Origin: Diplonema japonicum
Taxonomy: Eukaryota; Euglenozoa; Diplonemea; Diplonemida; Diplonemidae
Assembly (NCBI GenBank): GCA_964019335.1
Contig: OZ025723.1
Location: 372,001-436,000 of the forward strand
Reading direction: 5' to 3'
Length of the DNA stretch: 64,000 bases
Shown here: positions 27,863-38,640 of the stretch, piece after piece
Position numbering within the stretch: the stretch's first letter is position 1
How the letters are laid out: the number at the start of each line of letters is the position of its first letter
Notes under the pieces: generated by a model
Seen by the model: the letters and a program-made list of their open reading frames with translations, nothing else
What the model was told of the DNA's origin: nothing
The model's database searches: none
Made by a program: the position numbers and the translations under genes

Positions 27863-30580
27863 ATGTCTTGCGACTCTTCAGACGCGAACAGCGATGCAAG
27901 CTACACAAGCAAGGTGCAGGACGAGACAGCGAGGAAAGTCCTCGTCTTACTGCAAGGCAAGGATGCTGAGATACGGCGGCTTGAGGCCGACGCCACGGAG
28001 CTGAGAAATGAAATGAGAGCGGCAAAGGCGGGCAAGGAGGAACTGGCGCTAGAGCTGGATGATTTGGGGAAGAAGTTGAACCAATCACTTCTAAGCAAGC
28101 ACTCTGAGCAGAGCTTCTATGATAAGACAAAGGCTGAGCTGGAGTTTGCGATAAAGGAGTGTGATGCCGTTGGAACTGAGAAGGCTCTTGTCATTGCGCA
28201 GCTCAGGCAAGAGGCACGAAGAAGTCGTGAGCACCAATTAGAGCGAGACAATGAAGCCGCCAGGAGCCAGCAGCTGATGCTTCAGCTCGACAATATCACA
28301 TCAGAGCTCCTTTACCACAAAGAACTTGTCGCAAACCTCTCGCAACGCCTGAAGCTACATGAAGACGAAGTAGAAGACAGCAGAATTGAGCAAGCCAACA
28401 CAAAGAAGCATGAGACCGCCCTTCGCGACGAGACTCTGAAGCTTAAAACACAGTTAAAAACGGATACAGAGTCCCTCAAGGCACAGCTGGACGAGCAGAA
28501 GCAGTCATACGCCACTCTCATGTCTGAAAAAGACAAGCTGAAGAAGTCAGCCACAGAGTCATCCCGTGCTGTGGTCGAGCTCAGAACAGAACTGAAGCAG
28601 AAGTCGGAAGAAGTGTTCGAGCTGCAGCAGGAGATTGCAGACTTAGAGGTAGCGAAGAAGGAACTCGCCGACGAAACAGGAGAGAAGATCAACGAACTGA
28701 TGCAGAAAGCAAGGCATGTGGAACTCTTCAACAACGAGATGCAGAACTTCCAAATGAAGCTAGACGAGATGACGAACACGTTGAAGATGGCAGAAATGGA
28801 GAAGAACAGGCTGGGGGGTGCGGCGGATACTGCTGCAAAGGACATGGAGCGGGTGATCGAAGAGAAAGGCGGTCTTGAGAAGGAGTTGGAAGCTGTGCAT
28901 GAAGAAAGAAAAGGGCTTTTGGCAGCACACGACGTGCTGCAGGAAGAATGCACAGAAGCTAAAGCGCAGCTAAAGATACAGACCTCTGCACTGGCGGAGG
29001 TGAACTCTACACTCACCGTGCTGCGCACGGAGCAAGAGCACCTCATGAGCGAGGCAATGAAAGTCAGCATGCTGGAAGAACAGCTGCACGAGCTGGAGAG
29101 ACACATGGACATCGAGAAACGAAATTGTGAAATGCATGAAACTACCGCAGCCATGCACCAGGGCAGCCTGATGGACGTGCACCAACAGTTCTCTGAGTTC
29201 CAAGTGAACAGCAGCAAGCAGGTTAACGAACTAGAAGCTAAGCTGACTGAAATGGAGTGCAGCCTAAAAGTGAAAACGGACCAGGTCGAGGTATTGAAAG
29301 AGAAACTAGAGGCAGCCGAAGACCGATCCCGAGAGCTTGAAGAGAGTGCCATCACAGCAGAGCAACGACACCACGAGCTCCATCTCGAGCTGTCAGAGGC
29401 ACGGAGCAACTTCTTAAAAGTTCAAAAAACAGTCAAAAAACTGAAATCGGAAAAAGAGAGAGAGCTTGAAAGCAAGCAGCAGCTTCAACAAGAGTATAAA
29501 GGACTGTCGACTAGAGGTGTGAGCGAGATGAAAAAGCAGCAGGAGGTCATCTCGTTGCTGACGGCGGGCAGGGATGAAGTGCTGCAGCAGTTGCATGACT
29601 ATGAGCAGAAGTTTGCTCTTGTGCAGCTAAAGATACCCCAGCTAGAGGACAAGGCTCGGCGGATGAAGAAAGAACACGCTGCTGAGACTGCAAAGCTTGA
29701 GCAGCTCTTAAAAGGGCTTCGCAAGGAGCTAGACGACACGCAGCAACGGCGGGGGCAGATTCTTGAAGAGCTGACAGGCACTAAGACAGTAGTGCAGCAG
29801 CTCCAGACAGAGATATCAGAGAACAACGAGGCAAAGGTGCTGTCGGCGAAGACTGTTGCGACACTTAAACGGCAGCTTCTGCACAGTGAGGCGAAGAGGA
29901 AGTCGCTTGAAGTGAAGCTAGAGACCCAAGGGAAGCAAGAGAAGGAAAGGATGAAACAGATCGACGCAACTGTAAGGCAGGGCCGCGACGACGAGCGACG
30001 AAGGCATGAAATGACAGTGGAACTGCGGAAGGAGAAGGCACACCTGACAGAAAGGGTGAATGAGCTAACCAGCGACCTCATAAAAGTAGAGGAGAAAAAC
30101 AAGGTGCTACAAAGCGCGTCAGCAAGGAACATGCGAACGATCTCAGAGCTGAGGGAGAAGGCGGTTATACCAAAGGATGGTGGCTCGAAGAAGGCGATGG
30201 AATGGCAGGACTTTATCCTCGCACAGCTCCACACATTGCTGCGGTTCCTTCTGACGTCAAACTTAGAAGTAATCAGCAAGGTGAAGGAGCTCCGGTCCTC
30301 CAAAGAGTGTCTTTCCCTTCTTGCCCCGCTCAGCATCTTCGATGACATGGACTCGCGCACTCTGTGTGACGACAGCCTCCTCTCCTTCGACCACTATTCC
30401 AACATCATGCGCACTGCAACGGGGTACTCACAAGGGTCGATTTCCGTCCCCCCTAAGCTGAAGGTGTCCGGTGGCCTCCGTGATAGCAAACGCCCACCCG
30501 ACTTGTCCAGCATCTTCATCTCCCTCGTCACAAAGCGCATTAAGCTAGAGGCCAGGCTGGCGGACATCACCGCAATTTGA
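27863..30580 (+). CDS. 905-residue coiled-coil protein
   Basis: Residues ~20-770 are nearly continuous coiled coil, rich in Glu, Lys, Leu, Gln and Ala, with little Pro. The last ~130 residues are globular (W-Q-D-F-I-L-A-Q-L-H-T-L-L-R-F-L-L-T, then S-L-L-A-P-L-S-I-F-D-D-M-D). No motor head, zinc finger or membrane part is seen. A flagellar, basal-body or Golgi tether role is possible but not shown. The acceptor-like GCACAG at 27850 is 12 nt upstream. An ATG at 27855 lies out of frame between that AG and the start, so it may act as a tiny upstream frame. Confidence 0.85.
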   Translation: MSCDSSDANSDASYTSKVQDETARKVLVLLQGKDAEIRRLEADATELRNEMRAAKAGKEELALELDDLGKKLNQSLLSKHSEQSFYDKTKAELEFAIKECDAVGTEKALVIAQLRQEARRSREHQLERDNEAARSQQLMLQLDNITSELLYHKELVANLSQRLKLHEDEVEDSRIEQANTKKHETALRDETLKLKTQLKTDTESLKAQLDEQKQSYATLMSEKDKLKKSATESSRAVVELRTELKQKSEEVFELQQEIADLEVAKKELADETGEKINELMQKARHVELFNNEMQNFQMKLDEMTNTLKMAEMEKNRLGGAADTAAKDMERVIEEKGGLEKELEAVHEERKGLLAAHDVLQEECTEAKAQLKIQTSALAEVNSTLTVLRTEQEHLMSEAMKVSMLEEQLHELERHMDIEKRNCEMHETTAAMHQGSLMDVHQQFSEFQVNSSKQVNELEAKLTEMECSLKVKTDQVEVLKEKLEAAEDRSRELEESAITAEQRHHELHLELSEARSNFLKVQKTVKKLKSEKERELESKQQLQQEYKGLSTRGVSEMKKQQEVISLLTAGRDEVLQQLHDYEQKFALVQLKIPQLEDKARRMKKEHAAETAKLEQLLKGLRKELDDTQQRRGQILEELTGTKTVVQQLQTEISENNEAKVLSAKTVATLKRQLLHSEAKRKSLEVKLETQGKQEKERMKQIDATVRQGRDDERRRHEMTVELRKEKAHLTERVNELTSDLIKVEEKNKVLQSASARNMRTISELREKAVIPKDGGSKKAMEWQDFILAQLHTLLRFLLTSNLEVISKVKELRSSKECLSLLAPLSIFDDMDSRTLCDDSLLSFDHYSNIMRTATGYSQGSISVPPKLKVSGGLRDSKRPPDLSSIFISLVTKRIKLEARLADITAI

Positions 30581-30664
30581 GTTTTTTTTAGAGTCTATTA
30601 GTTAGAGAAAAAAAAGAGTTGGTAAGTTCTTTTTAGATTCATTCCTTTTAATACGTACTTCCTC

Positions 30665-30681
30665 AACACAAAGCATTACAG
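30665..30681 (+). promoter_or_regulatory. Putative trans-splice acceptor for the 30696 gene
   Basis: GCATTACAG ends at 30681, 14 nt before the ATG and 100 nt after the previous stop. The tract here is weak in pyrimidines. Confidence 0.35.
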
Positions 30682-30695
30682 GGTGGCGTACTAGT

Positions 30696-33600
30696 ATGTC
30701 ACTGCTCGCATCAGGGATGCAGAGTAGGTGGGGCAGGCTGTTGGAAAAGAAGAAATGTAAGCAGCCATTGGAAGGAGCACCCGATAGAAAGGAAAAGAAG
30801 GCGGTAGTAACGAAGATCGTGGCGTTGTCGTCGTCTGCAAGCAACGCTGTGTGTCCTGAGTGCAAAGAGGGCGCTCGGCGTTTGGCGGTGGACACACAAG
30901 AGGAGTTCAAGATGCATGTCTTCAAGTGCAGGCTCAAACACGGAACTGACCCGCGTCTCCCAGTCGTTTCTCTCGTACCACGCCCTCCCGTGATCGAAAA
31001 GGTACAATGGAACAGCAGTTCAAGCAGAACCCCAACACCAGTCAAGGTCCCAGTTCCTCCTGCTGCTCTGCGTCCTGTGTGCTGCCCTCCCATTTCGATT
31101 ATGATGAAGCCCAAAGGACAGCAAAGAGACATCACCCCATCCGAGATATGCACTAGGGCAAACATACTAGCCATGAAGCGGCTTATTAAGGCACACAAAG
31201 GCCCTTCAAACCTTGTTAGCATTCTGAAAGCAGCACAGCAGGAGACAGAGCTAGATTTGAGCGACATCGAGATCACGCCTGACGATGCAACAGCATTGGC
31301 GGTGCTTCTCGCAGACCACCCTTCTGCTACTGTGGTGGATCTCGGCACCCTCAAGCCGGAGACGAAGCGGTTCATCGCACCCTTGCTGCTGGATGTGCTG
31401 CAAAAGAACAAGAACGTGGTGCACATCAACCACACCTCCTCGTTCGACGACAGAAGCAACGCTGTGATTGAGGACCGCCTCGAGAAGTCGATCAACGCCA
31501 AGTCGCTGAGCATGCAACACGACGAGGTCAACAGGCTCACGCAGCAGTACGAAGTGTGGGCTAGCATCAGGGAGTCCCACCAGCAGCAATTCTCAGAGTC
31601 AGAGGAGATCATCAGAAAGGAAATCATGCATCTGCACAGCACAGAGCGTGCGAAGCTCAGGAATGTGTTCAAAACGAATCTCGCTATGCTAGTTAAGAGG
31701 AGGCATCGCGTTGAGGGGCTGCTCCTGAGGCAAGTGCAGAGGAACGATTTAATGCTGGATGAAGAGCACAGAAGGCGGGAGATACACGTGATCGAGATGG
31801 GCGGCTTGCTCTGGCTCGTCATCAATCACGAGGTGCTCTCGAGGGCGTACTTATTAGAGGTGCAGATCTACTACAGGAGGCAGCTGAAGATAGCAGAGGA
31901 GAAAGGTTTCAAAGCAAGCAAAGTGAAGGAAAAAACAAGGTTCGAGAGGGAGAGGCAGACGCGAGCGAGAATGGAAGAGCAGGAGAGTTGCAGCCGAGAG
32001 AGTGCGGACGACTGTCAGTGGTTCGAGAGATGCAAGCTGTACAGCCACTCCGAAGCGGGAAGGTCACACATCTTGTACAAAGAGTCGCAGGCGCAGATGA
32101 GGTCCGAAATGATGACACTGTGCGTGTCTATGCGTTGTGGTATCGAGAAGGAGGAGGAAGCTTCTCGGCAGTGGATTTACGAGCGCAAGCAGAACTACTT
32201 GATTCTCAAAGAGCAGGAGCGAACCCGTGCCCGTGAGCTCGTGGCGATTGAAGAAGTGTCTGCCAGGGTTGATATCGGGGGTGACTTCGTGAAGCTGATG
32301 AACATCTTAGGCGAAGAGATGAAGTACTCGCTCGAGTGGCTCGACGAATGCGTCACGCTTCAGAACATCGAGATGGAGAAGGACAGGCTCCTCAACCATA
32401 TGCCCGAAATCGTCATGTCTTCCTGTCTGGAGTTCAACACAAAGCCTTTCATCTATTTTGTACACTCATACAGCGGGATGGAACCCCCTGTCTTCATCAC
32501 TACCTCGGCAAAGCTCAGCATCTCTCTGTCCCCCACGTGGGAGGACAATTACATGGAAATCATTGCTTCTAGGAACAAACAGATCAAGGTGGAGCGCAAC
32601 TCAAACAACATACTGCTGAAAACAAGGGCAAAGAACTCAAAGGTGTTGAAGGGCATCTTCATGGAAGGCGACGAAAAGGTTGCTGTGGAACCGCCCATGG
32701 GTTTAGTGAAGGGAACGAACAAAAAGAAAGCTATGAAGACACTGCAGGCAGCAGTGAAGATAGGAATGCGGTTGTCGGAGAGTCTGCCTGCGTGTGAGAT
32801 TGCTGAAGAGAAGACAAAAATCAAAGGAGGCAGCCTTACGTTGCGCCTGCAGCCGTCGGATACAGACCCGCCTTGGTTAGAAGATACTGTGATGCTGTCG
32901 TGCATTACGAGCTGGGATATGGAGGTGGACGGGGTCTCCCACGAAGGACGCGATGAGGTGAAGCTGCCGGCATCATGTTGGGACACCAGCTACGACGATG
33001 AAAGGCTGCAGGAAATCCCTTCTGGTAAGGTGCTGAAGATCTACGTGCCAAACGGCACGGAAGCCACAACAGCAATGCTGACAAATATCATGCGTAGTTG
33101 CCGATTCCAGACACCAGGGCATGGCATCACAGGGCCCGTTGTTATAAGGATCCTGTTGGAGTCAAACCTGGTGTTCTCAAACTGCGATGGAGGCACCGTG
33201 GAGAGCTCAGCGGAGCTGTTGTGCGATGTTGTGCTTGCAGCGCCCTTCATCTCGTACAGCCATGCTGATTACGAAACCGTGCAGTATTTAGAAGGCATGA
33301 AATCCGACGAGCTTCAGCTTGTCCCTGAGTCCTTTATCCTGACCGACCCGCCCACTATCACAAAAAAGAAAGGTCAGGACAATTTCACTGTGATGAGCGG
33401 CGGCCTCCAAGGCGGCGGCCTCTCGCTCACAAACTTTCACGATTCGTACCTCATCTTCGAGATCACGAAGGACTACACCCCAGACGACGTCATCGCCTTC
33501 AGAAACACTGCAAAGCTCTTCGTCGAAGACGACACGATTCACTTCAAAGACAAAGATGGCGACAATACCATTGGAAGGGTCACAAAGGGTGTCTTACTTC

Positions 33601-36348
33601 CCTGTTCAGAAGTTGTTGAAGGGGTGTCCTGCCAACCGAAATGCGTGTTGCATCTGTTCCATGAATCGAACCCTGGTCTCCTTGCTGCTGAACATGTAAG
33701 ACAGCTTATCAGAGCTTTTAGGTTCACTAATACATCACTTGCACCAGTTGAAGGTGTGCGGCAGGTGATACTAACAGTGGTGGACATCAACAGGTTCAGC
33801 AGCCAGATACAAATAGACGTTGAGGTCACCGGCGAGGACAACCCGACTGAGATGCACATCCCTAACCTTAAACTCATTGTAAGACCTTCGCAGGTCCCCG
33901 CCTCGCTGAAGCAACACGTCACCCCCAGCATCTACCCGCTGGCAGAGGGCGCCATCGTGCAGGACGTCGACACTGACAGGTTCACCGGCGGGTCGCTCTT
34001 TGTTCAGCTTTTCAACACAACAAAAAGCGAGGGCATATCTTTATGTACCTCGGAGCATCTGCTGGCTAGCATCATCCACCAGCACAACTTGAAAAGCGAA
34101 GCAGAGACGGAAGGGGAGGCGACCTTGATCGGAAGGGGACGCACCATTTCGATGACGTCCTTGAAGAGTGCGGTTGCAAGTTCTGTAGCTGGGGGAACTG
34201 CAGAAGTTGCGGTGGAGGGGAAAACGGTTTTCTACAAAGGAAGAGAGGTGGGTGTTATCGAGAAAGGGGAGGTGACGGCAGAGGGGCATCTCGACCACGT
34301 TGACGGCGTCACGGAGCTGCTGATCAGGTTCAACAACAATGGGCTAATGTCCATCAGTGGATGTCAGGCATTACTGCGGCGTGTCGCACTGTCGACCTAC
34401 GGAGCAAAGCAGGGGCTGCGAAACATTGAAGTGACACTAACCATAGGGCCTACTGTAAACGGAGAACCTGAGACTGACTGTGAAGTGGTGATCCCCGAGT
34501 TCGACGAAGAGAAAAGCTGTGTGCTGACCGAGAAGATCACTGTGCGGCACACATTGCCTATGCTTACCATCCCTGAGAAGTACACACTTGCCGAGTATCG
34601 AGAAGGTACAGGCCCCCAGCGTCTGGCGCCCTTTGACCTCATCCACGACAAGCCTGGCTTCATCGAGAATTACACAAATGGTTTCATTGCTGTAGAGATC
34701 ATAGAGGGAGGGTGTGCAGATGACTCCCTGGCTCTGCGGGAGGACGAGACCATCAAGTTGGTGGAGTCGAAGAAGCGTGCGTACACGAGATTCAAAGAAA
34801 TCCGAAAGGATAAAATCAAAGAAAAGGAGCAGAACGCAGAAGAACAGGAGTCGCTTCCCCAGGTGACACCGCCTCCGAAGGTGATTGAGAGATGTTTTTC
34901 GGATGAGAAGTTGTCGATATTGCAGTCGACTCGGATGTCAGAGCTGAAGGATAGGATGCGCGACCACGTGAAAGAAGAGGCAAAAGAGAGACGAGAAAGA
35001 CGGGAAAGCTTAATCCAAGCAGCGCAGGCGGAAATGAAGAACCTAGTGAAGGACCTGTCGAAGGCAAAGGACAAGGACATGCTGGCAGATGTGATGTTTA
35101 GCGACAAGCAGGTGGGCGTGCTGAGGAAGGCGCCCAACGGGTTATTCATCACATTCAAAGGGGAAGGTACAGCACGGCGGCATGCACTGGCCGTGTTGAA
35201 GAACCTCACTTATGCGAACACTTCATCGGACCCGACGTCGCTGAAAAAACTGATGAGAGTCACCATCTCCGACAGCCCTCCCTCGTACAGTCAGTGCGTG
35301 TACGAGCTACAGGTGATACCGGTATGTGCCATTCAACGCGAAACATCACACGCTGCAGGTGGACGACGTGACTGAAATCACGTTGCGCACAACTAAGCTA
35401 AAGTACACATCACAGGGAAGCAGCTCAGTTCCATGCTACTTATGCCCCTATGGAACAGCTTGTCTTACGGATGCGGACACAGAGTATTTTGACGGGGGAC
35501 ATCTGACGCTCCAACTGTCTACCGGCGGCACAAAAGGAGACCAGCTTGGCTTCGTTCCTTTGAAGCTCACAGATCAGCTACGAAAAATCACACCCTCCAC
35601 GACTTGTACAGGTGAAGTGTTTGATCTGAAGGTCACTGAGGACAGGAAGGTGCTGGCAACTGTCGGGGACACCGAGTTGCACGTCGCCACACTGAGCTTC
35701 GAATCTGACAAGAACATATTGAAGATACTCTTTGTGAAGCTTGACGAAGAGTGCGTGTCACTTGCAATGGCATCCTTCATGCTGAACTGCGTTACCTTCA
35801 GCAACATGCAGGACACCAGGAAGACCTCTACACGGACGTATCAGGTGAAGATAGCAGACGGTGGCAATCCTGTGGAAGGAAAAGCGAAGATGACCGTTGA
35901 GGTGGCTCCTCCGCTGTGCTGCTTCCTGCCTTTTTCGTATCTAATGGAGGCGAAGTACGAGGCTGAGATGTGCTTCAATGAACTGGCAAAGACAAAACTT
36001 ACCATTGTCGCTGACAAGCTCGACAAACCGTACATAACTGGGACAGCCTTGGTTGAGGTGGACCTTGGGGAGGAACACGAGCCGATGCTGACGATACCCT
36101 CACAGTACAGTGTGAAGGAGGGAGGGCTGTATAAGGACCAGATGTATTATAGCAAGCTGGTTGCAACACCCTCTGCAATTAAGATGACTTTCACGTGGGC
36201 CTCGAAGGTCACAGCAAAGACACTGCAGCAGTTGCTACGTTCGATAACCTTTTCCTGCACACCTCAAGAGGTGAAGACAGCACACATTACCACAACCATC
36301 ACATCGGAAACGGCCAGCACTTCCTGCACTGCAGTCGTCAAGTTCTGA
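30696..36348 (+). CDS. Giant protein with helical N-half and tandem adhesin-like beta repeats, two exons
   Basis: Exons 30696-35321 and 35359-36348 join, across a 37-nt intron (GTATGT...CTGCAG), to 1,871 residues. The N-terminus holds a possible zinc knuckle (C-P-E-C...H-x3-C) and a short LRR-like piece (L-D-L-S-D-I-E-I-T, V-V-D-L-G-T-L), then long charged helix to ~620. From ~700 to the end about six beta-sandwich units recur, each with a G-G-x-L-x-V start, a G-x-x-x-G middle and an end like L-R-R-V-A-L-S-T-Y-G / I-R-A-F-R-F-T-N-T-S. Such repeats are known from large bacterial surface and cadherin-like proteins. Unit four carries a Lys/Glu coiled-coil insert (~34,790-35,080). No signal peptide, so it may be intracellular. 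Confidence 0.8.
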
Positions 36349-36490
36349 GTTCTGTTCACCTCAATTTCCTTTCTTTTTTTCCAAAAAGAAAAAAAAAAAA
36401 AAAGAGGATCCTACTTCGGTCCTTTCTGATCTGTACCAAGTTATCGCGCTTACACTGCTTTGTCATCACTGCTCACCTCAGCATAAGAAA

Positions 36491-37589
36491 ATGGGTAAGA
36501 AAGGAGGAGTCCTGCTCGACAATGGGAAGACGGCGAAGCATTTGTATGTCCGCAATAAATATAAGGCCATACCATTATGAACACACAGGAGCCCCTTAGA
36601 AGCTCAGAAACAGGCTTTGAAGAAAAAGAGAGTACAGCAGAATGAAGAAATCAGGAGGAAGAAGAAGTTCATCGAGGCGATCAAGAATGACCCGGAGAGC
36701 ATAAGACGAAAAGTAGCCTCGCTTGAAAAACAGGCAAAATCAGGGACGCTTTCGTTTCGGCAGAGGTGTGTTCTTGTTAACAAAACAAACAACAAGCAGG
36801 AATGAGAAGAATGAGATGAAGGAACTGCTCGCGGAGTACGAGCCGAAGTTCAAAAAGGAAGCTGCCCTTCAGGCAAAGGGGTCCATGCTGGTATCAATGC
36901 AGAGCGCTTTTAAGCATGAGATGGCTGTTGAGGGTGGGGCACCCGACGGTGTCACAATGCAAGGCGTGCTAGTGAACGATGAGGTCCTTGCACCTGTTGC
37001 GGCACCGCCTTCAGCGCCTGTTGCTGAAAACCCAACCACCGAGTACCTGCCTCAGGTAGGGGGCACGCCCTTCCCTGTTGAGTCTGTGGTGGAAGGCGAT
37101 ATTGTGTCAGCTGCCTCTAACGTGGATATGTCCCTCCTCCAGAAGAAGAAGGCCGAGGAAGCAGAGGAGTCTGAAATGAAGTGGAACCCCAACCTCATGG
37201 CATCCCTTGTCCCCAGCTCCGTCCTCAGGAGGAAGACTACCACTGCGGTGCAGTCGAAGATCCGTGCGCAGCAGTCCGCCTCGCTTTCCTCGACCATGGC
37301 GCCCGTCGAACCTGCCAAACCTGCACAGCCCGCACCACAACCGAAACCAAAACAAACCAACAACTTCCGCACTGTGAACCTCGTCCCTGACTATGACGAT
37401 GAGGACGACGACGACGACGACCTCAGCCTAGACGAGCCCACCTACACACCCGCGGCGGCATCGTCTTCTATGTTTTTCAACTCGAGCGGTGCCCTGAGCA
37501 CAGCTACCGCAGCCTCATCAAAGCCTGAGCCCCAGGCGCCGGCTGCAGACCTTGACGAGGAATACAAGAAGTTCCTGGCAGGAATGTAG
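36491..37589 (+). CDS. WBP11: WBP11-type spliceosome-associated protein, three exons
   Basis: Exons 36491-36543, 36589-36765 and 36800-37589 join in frame to 339 residues; the introns are 45 and 34 nt (GTATGT...CACAG and GTGTGT...AGCAG). The N-terminus has the WBP11 layout: M-G-K-K, then G-K-T-A-K-H-L-S-P-L-E-A-Q-K-Q-A-L-K-K-K-R, I-R-R-K-K-K-F-I-E-A-I-K and a K-N-E-M-K-E-L-L block. In animals and plants this family binds splicing and PP1 factors through Pro-rich tails. Here the later part has Pro/Ala/Gln linkers and an acidic D/E run at residues ~270-285. Both junctions are fixed by the conserved N-terminus, which is split over all three exons. Confidence 0.8.
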
Positions 37590-37631
37590 TTAATAGTTCA
37601 GATTGTAGCCACCCTAAGACCCACCCAAAGG

Positions 37632-38117
37632 ATGGGGGTTTCAAGATGGTTGGCCGGAGCGGTGGGATGTGGAGGGGCCGCTGCTGCTTATGACTACACC
37701 ACGCAGCACAAGATGCGAAAGCTGCACAGGCAGTGGGATCCGTACCTGGCGTGGGTAAGGTATGGGAACATGGTACGGAAGCCCTGTGCCCGCAGCATGG
37801 GTGTGGACGAGCTTTCGAAGCACGACGGAAGGGATGGAGTGGTGTACTTCGCTGCGGGCGGGTGGGTGTATGATGTGTCATGCAGCGAGGCCTTCAAGAA
37901 GGTGTACCCCGGATGGGCAGGGCAAGACGCATCAATGTCGCTGTGCAGGCTGTCGATGAAAAAGCTCGACACCCGAACGGAGATGCTGGAGTGGGGGCGG
38001 CTGACGGCAACGGACAAGAAGGTGCTGACAGACTGGGTGGCGTACTTCGATCAGAAGTACCAGTGCGTGGGCACCTTGCGAGAATGGAACGACGCGACAC
38101 AACAAAAAAAAGCCTAA
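37632..38117 (+). CDS. Membrane-associated cytochrome b5-like (MAPR-type) protein
   Basis: 161 residues. A short hydrophobic N-terminus (WLAGAVGCGGAAAAY) may anchor it. Residues ~55-125 read as a MAPR-type heme/steroid-binding domain: M-G-V-D-E-L-S-K-H-D-G, V-Y-F-A-A-G-G-W-V-Y-D-V, Y-P-G-W-A-G-Q-D-A-S-M-S-L-C. Unlike true cytochrome b5, MAPR proteins lack the two axial His and use Tyr residues; a His pair is likewise not visible here. Family members bind heme and act in sterol or P450 pathways. Its role here is unproven. Confidence 0.75.
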   Translation: MGVSRWLAGAVGCGGAAAAYDYTTQHKMRKLHRQWDPYLAWVRYGNMVRKPCARSMGVDELSKHDGRDGVVYFAAGGWVYDVSCSEAFKKVYPGWAGQDASMSLCRLSMKKLDTRTEMLEWGRLTATDKKVLTDWVAYFDQKYQCVGTLREWNDATQQKKA

Positions 38118-38172
38118 CAAAAAGATATCTTTTTACCACCCCCTGTTCCCCATAAACACCCTACAGGTTGGG

Positions 38173-38640
38173 ATGCGGGTGCTATGGTGTCTGCTGCTGA
38201 CGCAAGTAGGACATGCTCTGGGCGAAACGTGCATCAATGAGAACACGACCATAGTAGTACAGGAAGGGTGTGTGCACGGATGTTGCACAGGAGGGAAGTG
38301 TGGGACATATGCAGAATGCAACCTGCCGTATCTCTTCGCAGGGCTGGCGGCGGTGTTGGGGGTGTGCTGCTGTATCGCTGTAGCTTGCTTGTGCAACAGC
38401 AAGAGAAAGCCTGAAGATGAGATGCCAAGCCCGCAGGTGGGCTACGCATGCAGCCCTCGCTCATCCGTCGTTTTCAAGCCCCCGCAGCGTCAGATGCAAT
38501 CCATCACCCCCCCTCCCCCTCCCACTCTGCAACCTGTCCAGAGCGCAGACGTGCGTGACGTCCAGAGCGCAGCAGACGTGCACGTGGCTGTCGAGATCAG
38601 TGATGCCGACGAGCCGCTCCCACCTCATGCTCAAGATTAA
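38173..38640 (+). CDS. Small type I membrane protein, Cys-rich ectodomain
   Basis: 155 residues. Signal peptide (MRVLWCLLLTQVGHALG), a ~30-residue ectodomain with six cysteines in a C-x9-C...C-x3-C-C...C pattern, one membrane helix (residues ~58-77, Cys-rich on its inner side, C-C-C-I-A-V-A-C-L-C), then a basic stop-transfer and a Pro/Ser-rich cytosolic tail with P-P-P-P-P. The pattern recalls shisa-like small receptors, but no family is secure. CTACAG (38166) is 6 nt before the ATG. It lies 55 nt after the previous stop. Confidence 0.75.
   Translation: MRVLWCLLLTQVGHALGETCINENTTIVVQEGCVHGCCTGGKCGTYAECNLPYLFAGLAAVLGVCCCIAVACLCNSKRKPEDEMPSPQVGYACSPRSSVVFKPPQRQMQSITPPPPPTLQPVQSADVRDVQSAADVHVAVEISDADEPLPPHAQD

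Noticed and set aside
28312-29409. 365-codon - strand frame opposite the coiled coil
   Set aside because: Ser/Cys-rich antisense of Glu/Lys-rich coding; typical shadow.
30602-31825. 407-codon - strand frame
   Set aside because: Antisense of the 1,871-residue protein, Ser/Leu/Cys-rich, no domain.
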